A DNA stretch of 8,377 nucleotides, from the NCBI GenBank assembly GCA_947177375.1, contig CAMWUF010000025.1:1-8377 (forward strand). The letters run 5' to 3'. Under the pieces are notes generated by a model. The model was not told the origin of the DNA. It saw only the letters and a program-made list of their open reading frames with translations, and did not search any database. This DNA is from an uncultured Ruminococcus sp. (GTDB taxonomy: Bacteria > Bacillota > Clostridia > Oscillospirales > Ruminococcaceae). Within the stretch, counting starts at the first letter, position 1. Each line of letters starts with the position of its first letter. The translations under genes and the position numbers were made by a program. This document shows positions 6,850 through 8,377 of this stretch, in pieces.

Positions 6850-7089
6850 TTAAGTATTTGTAGAGTGTACTTCAATCATCATCTTTACACCATCCTTGAA
6901 TCCTGCCTTGTAAGCTGTTCTTGCTTCATCAGCCGAGGTTGTACTCTGAATGTCAAGGAGCTTGTGGAATGTAATGAGCTGTGCTTCGAGCAGCGACTCC
7001 TCAAATGGTATGCAGAGCTTGCTCCACTCGGCAGAAAACTCAACTGTGGACATATTAATCTGGCGGTAGTTGTAAATTATATCAATCAT
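6850..7089 (-). CDS. Small DUF6809-like protein
   Basis: A 79-residue hypothetical protein. The C-terminus, AYKAGFKDGVKMMIEV (59-74), matches the ending I recall for DUF6809-type small proteins of gut Firmicutes (a GF.LG..MMIEV pattern). The N-terminal MIDIIYNY would align with their L.xLYYG start, and the middle (28-50) is a predicted acidic helix. Its role is unknown; such proteins are often found in mobile or accessory DNA, which fits its place here. Codon use is G+C-richer than native genes. No Shine-Dalgarno stands before the ATG at 7089 or before the internal ATG at 7053, and I find no convincing promoter, so it may be a leaderless relic or a silent gene. It precedes marR on the same strand but is 228 bp away and so not clearly in its operon. 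Confidence 0.5.
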   Translation of the reverse strand: MIDIIYNYRQINMSTVEFSAEWSKLCIPFEESLLEAQLITFHKLLDIQSTTSADEARTAYKAGFKDGVKMMIEVHSTNT

Positions 7090-7173
7090 TGTAAGCAGTC
7101 TTTTCGGTAATTTTTAGATTGCTGTACCTGTCTTACAATATTTCTTTGAAAACTTCTTTACCGCTACTGTCCT

Positions 7174-7190
7174 AATGCCTTTGTTTTTTT
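7174..7190 (+). terminator. Orphan terminator 3' arm
   Basis: AATGCCTTTG followed by seven T's looks like the right arm and U-tract of an intrinsic terminator, but no matching left arm (CAAAGGCATT) occurs in the preceding 100 bases. It lies just outside the G+C-richer block, so the left arm may have been lost when foreign DNA arrived. The rest of 7105-7218 is AT-rich and shows nothing else I can name. Confidence 0.3.
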
Positions 7191-7218
7191 CATAAAAATT
7201 TTTTTAATAAAAAAAAGC

Positions 7219-7247
7219 TTGACAAATTTAAAAAACTATGTTATAAT
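7219..7247 (+). promoter_or_regulatory. Consensus sigma-A promoter of asnA
   Basis: A perfect TTGACA (7219-7224) and a perfect TATAAT (7242-7247) are separated by 17 bp, with TGT before the -10. Transcription should begin near 7254. A constitutively strong promoter fits a gene whose control is exerted later, in the leader. Confidence 0.9.
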
Positions 7248-7268
7248 AAACCTGTAATAAGTTAAGAA

Positions 7269-7308
7269 AGAACAAAGGCGTTCTGATTGCATATGAAAAT
7301 GCATTCAT
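7269..7308 (+). promoter_or_regulatory. Candidate ANTAR dual-hexaloop antiterminator
   Basis: Two five-base-pair hairpins follow each other in the asnA leader. Hairpin 1 is AGAAC (7269-7273), loop AAAGGC (7274-7279), GTTCT (7280-7284). Hairpin 2 is ATGAA (7293-7297), loop AATGCA (7298-7303), TTCAT (7304-7308). Both loops have six bases with A first and G fourth, the known recognition pattern of ANTAR-domain RNA-binding antiterminators, which control nitrogen genes in Clostridia and Proteobacteria. The linker is eight bases. Forming these hairpins is incompatible with the terminator at 7272-7329, as the mechanism requires. No ANTAR gene is in the window. The structure is seen directly; the regulator is inferred. 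Confidence 0.7.
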
Positions 7309-7329
7309 TACGTTTTTTGTCTTTTTTTT
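7272..7329 (+). terminator. Leader terminator (attenuator) before asnA
   Basis: ACAAAGGCGT (7272-7281) pairs with 7310-7320, using two G-U pairs and one bulged T. The stem continues inside with TGA/TCA (7284-7286 with 7305-7307) and TGCAT/ATGCA (7288-7292 with 7299-7303) around the loop ATGAAA. Eight T's follow at 7322-7329. It should stop transcription about 30 bases before asnA unless the alternative two-hairpin fold forms. Confidence 0.75.
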
Positions 7330-7360
7330 AAGTCATTTTTTCAGAAAGGATTGATGTTTT

Positions 7361-8374
7361 ATGTCAAAATCTTTATATTTACCAGAAGGTTATGTGCCAG
7401 TGTTGGATTTGCGAGAAACACAACATGCAATTAAATATGTCAAGGATATGTTTCAGCAAACACTTTCGTTTGCTTTGACACTTGATAGAGTGTCTGCACC
7501 TCTGATTGTTACAAAAGGCAGTGGCATTAATGATGATTTGAACGGTGTAGAACGCAAAGTAGAATTTACTATTAAAGAAATTGATAACAAAGAAGCTGAA
7601 GTTGTGCAGTCTCTTGCAAAATGGAAGAGAATGGCATTATATCGCTATGGCTATAAATCTGGTGAAGGTATTTATACAGATATGAATGCCATTCGCCGTG
7701 ATGATGATACAGATAATATGCATTCTATTTTTGTTGACCAGTGGGACTGGGAAAAAGTTATCACTCGTGAACAAAGAAATATTGCTTTTTTGCAGGAAAC
7801 TGTAAAAAATATTGTCAAAGCGATTGTTTTCACAAAGCGTAAAGTAAATTTGCGTTATCCGCAATTTACAACAACTCTAAAAGAAGATGTATATTTTATT
7901 ACAACACAAGAACTGGAAGACAGATTTCCTGATAAAACACCAAAAGAACGTGAAGCATTGATTGCCAAAGAGCATGGTACAGTTTTTGTGATGCAAATTG
8001 GCGGAAAATTAAAAAGCGGTGAAAAACATGACGGACGCGCTCCAGATTATGATGACTGGGATTTAAACGGAGATTTATTATTCTGGAATGAAGTTTTACA
8101 GACTGCAATAGAAATTTCTTCCATGGGAATTCGTGTAGATGAAACTTCTTTGCAGAAGCAACTTGCTGAAGCTGACGCCCTTGACAGAAATCAATATGAT
8201 TATCATAAAATGATTACAAATAATACATTACCATTAACAATTGGCGGTGGCATTGGACAATCCCGTTTGTGTATGTTATTATTAGAAAAAGCACATATTG
8301 GTGAAGTACAGTCTTCTATTTGGAATGAGGACATGATTACAAAATGTGCAGAACATGGTATTACATTATTATAA
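7361..8374 (+). CDS. asnA: Aspartate-ammonia ligase (asparagine synthetase A)
   Basis: This cytoplasmic enzyme makes asparagine from aspartate, ammonia and ATP (releasing AMP and pyrophosphate) and is related to class II aminoacyl-tRNA synthetases. At 337 residues it matches the family length (E. coli AsnA is 330). Hallmarks in order: SAPLIVTKGSGINDDLNG (45-62), VVQSLAKWKR (81-90), GEGIYTDMNAIRRDDD (101-116), HSIFVDQWDWE (121-131), GGKLKSGEKHDGRAPDYDDW (214-233), LNGDLLFWN (235-243), ELSSMGIRVD-like EISSMGIRVD (251-260) and the class II motif-3-like TIGGGIGQSRLCMLLL (293-308). All conserved blocks are present, so it should be active. The ribosome site AAAGGA (7345-7350) stands ten bases from the ATG, a little far but the only candidate. 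It uses free ammonia rather than glutamine, which fits nitrogen-linked control by its leader. Native AT-rich codon use. The end is complete; the terminator lies beyond the window. Confidence 0.97.
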   Translation: MSKSLYLPEGYVPVLDLRETQHAIKYVKDMFQQTLSFALTLDRVSAPLIVTKGSGINDDLNGVERKVEFTIKEIDNKEAEVVQSLAKWKRMALYRYGYKSGEGIYTDMNAIRRDDDTDNMHSIFVDQWDWEKVITREQRNIAFLQETVKNIVKAIVFTKRKVNLRYPQFTTTLKEDVYFITTQELEDRFPDKTPKEREALIAKEHGTVFVMQIGGKLKSGEKHDGRAPDYDDWDLNGDLLFWNEVLQTAIEISSMGIRVDETSLQKQLAEADALDRNQYDYHKMITNNTLPLTIGGGIGQSRLCMLLLEKAHIGEVQSSIWNEDMITKCAEHGITLL

Positions 8375-8377
8375 TAT

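Larger units (their letters stand above)
4530..7130. mobile_element. Putative decayed mobile-element block (edges approximate)
   Basis: From just past the kinase terminator to just before the asnA promoter region, the DNA is visibly richer in G+C and uses codons such as CTG, GAC, AAG and CGG that neighbouring genes avoid. The block contains a serine-recombinase C-terminal fragment, a MATE exporter, a MarR regulator and a small DUF6809-like gene, all on the minus strand. The recombinase remnant ties it to integrative elements. No complete recombinase, relaxase or terminal repeat is present in the window, so the edges are guesses from composition. A weak direct repeat, GCAGTCTTTT, occurs at 4614-4623 and 7095-7104. 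Confidence 0.35.

Noticed and set aside
6865..7110. 81-codon plus-strand open frame opposite the small DUF6809-like gene.
   Set aside because: The minus-strand protein has a family-like C-terminus, while this frame is cysteine-rich with no motif and no ribosome site.
7254..7330. T-box riboswitch upstream of asnA.
   Set aside because: The leader is too short for a T-box specifier stem and lacks the conserved GGTGGNACCGCG-type sequence; the dual-hexaloop reading fits better.
1..8377. CRISPR arrays, tRNA or rRNA genes, and complete insertion sequences.
   Set aside because: I saw no regularly spaced repeats, no tRNA-like cloverleaf and no transposase reading frame in either strand.

Overview
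The window looks like chromosomal DNA from a Ruminococcus-type gut Firmicute (Oscillospiraceae). It is AT-rich, with Shine-Dalgarno sites of the AGGAG type and near-consensus sigma-A promoters with 17-bp spacers. The first gene encodes a secreted protein ending in a dockerin-like module of two calcium loops, a hallmark of cellulosome-forming ruminococci. Genus-level placement is inference.

Layout. (1) 31-1497: a strong promoter, the dockerin-protein gene and a hairpin shared with the convergent operon that follows. (2) 1521-3388, minus strand: an EamA/DMT transporter gene and a lipoprotein gene resembling the soluble GldG-type ABC auxiliary domain. The two overlap by ATGA and share one promoter. 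(3) 3425-4524, plus strand: a divergently transcribed uridine-kinase-family P-loop kinase with a strong terminator. (4) About 4530-7130: a block richer in G+C with different codon use. It holds, on the minus strand, a small DUF6809-like gene, a MarR-type regulator, a MATE exporter and the last 65 codons of a large serine recombinase. I read it as the residue of a decayed mobile element carrying an efflux module. (5) 7219-8374: asnA, ammonia-dependent asparagine synthetase, behind a perfect consensus promoter and a leader of about 107 nt.

The asnA leader is the most interesting item. It can fold into two successive hairpins, each with a six-base loop having A at position 1 and G at position 4, which is the signature of RNA targets of ANTAR-domain antiterminators. 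The same bases can instead form a long intrinsic terminator ending in eight T's just before asnA. This predicts that asnA, which assimilates ammonia, is controlled by transcription antitermination.

How the genes work together: MarR and MATE form an evident regulator/exporter operon, with a candidate operator over its -10 box. The DMT transporter and the lipoprotein are probably translationally coupled. The dockerin protein, the kinase and asnA each appear to be transcribed alone.
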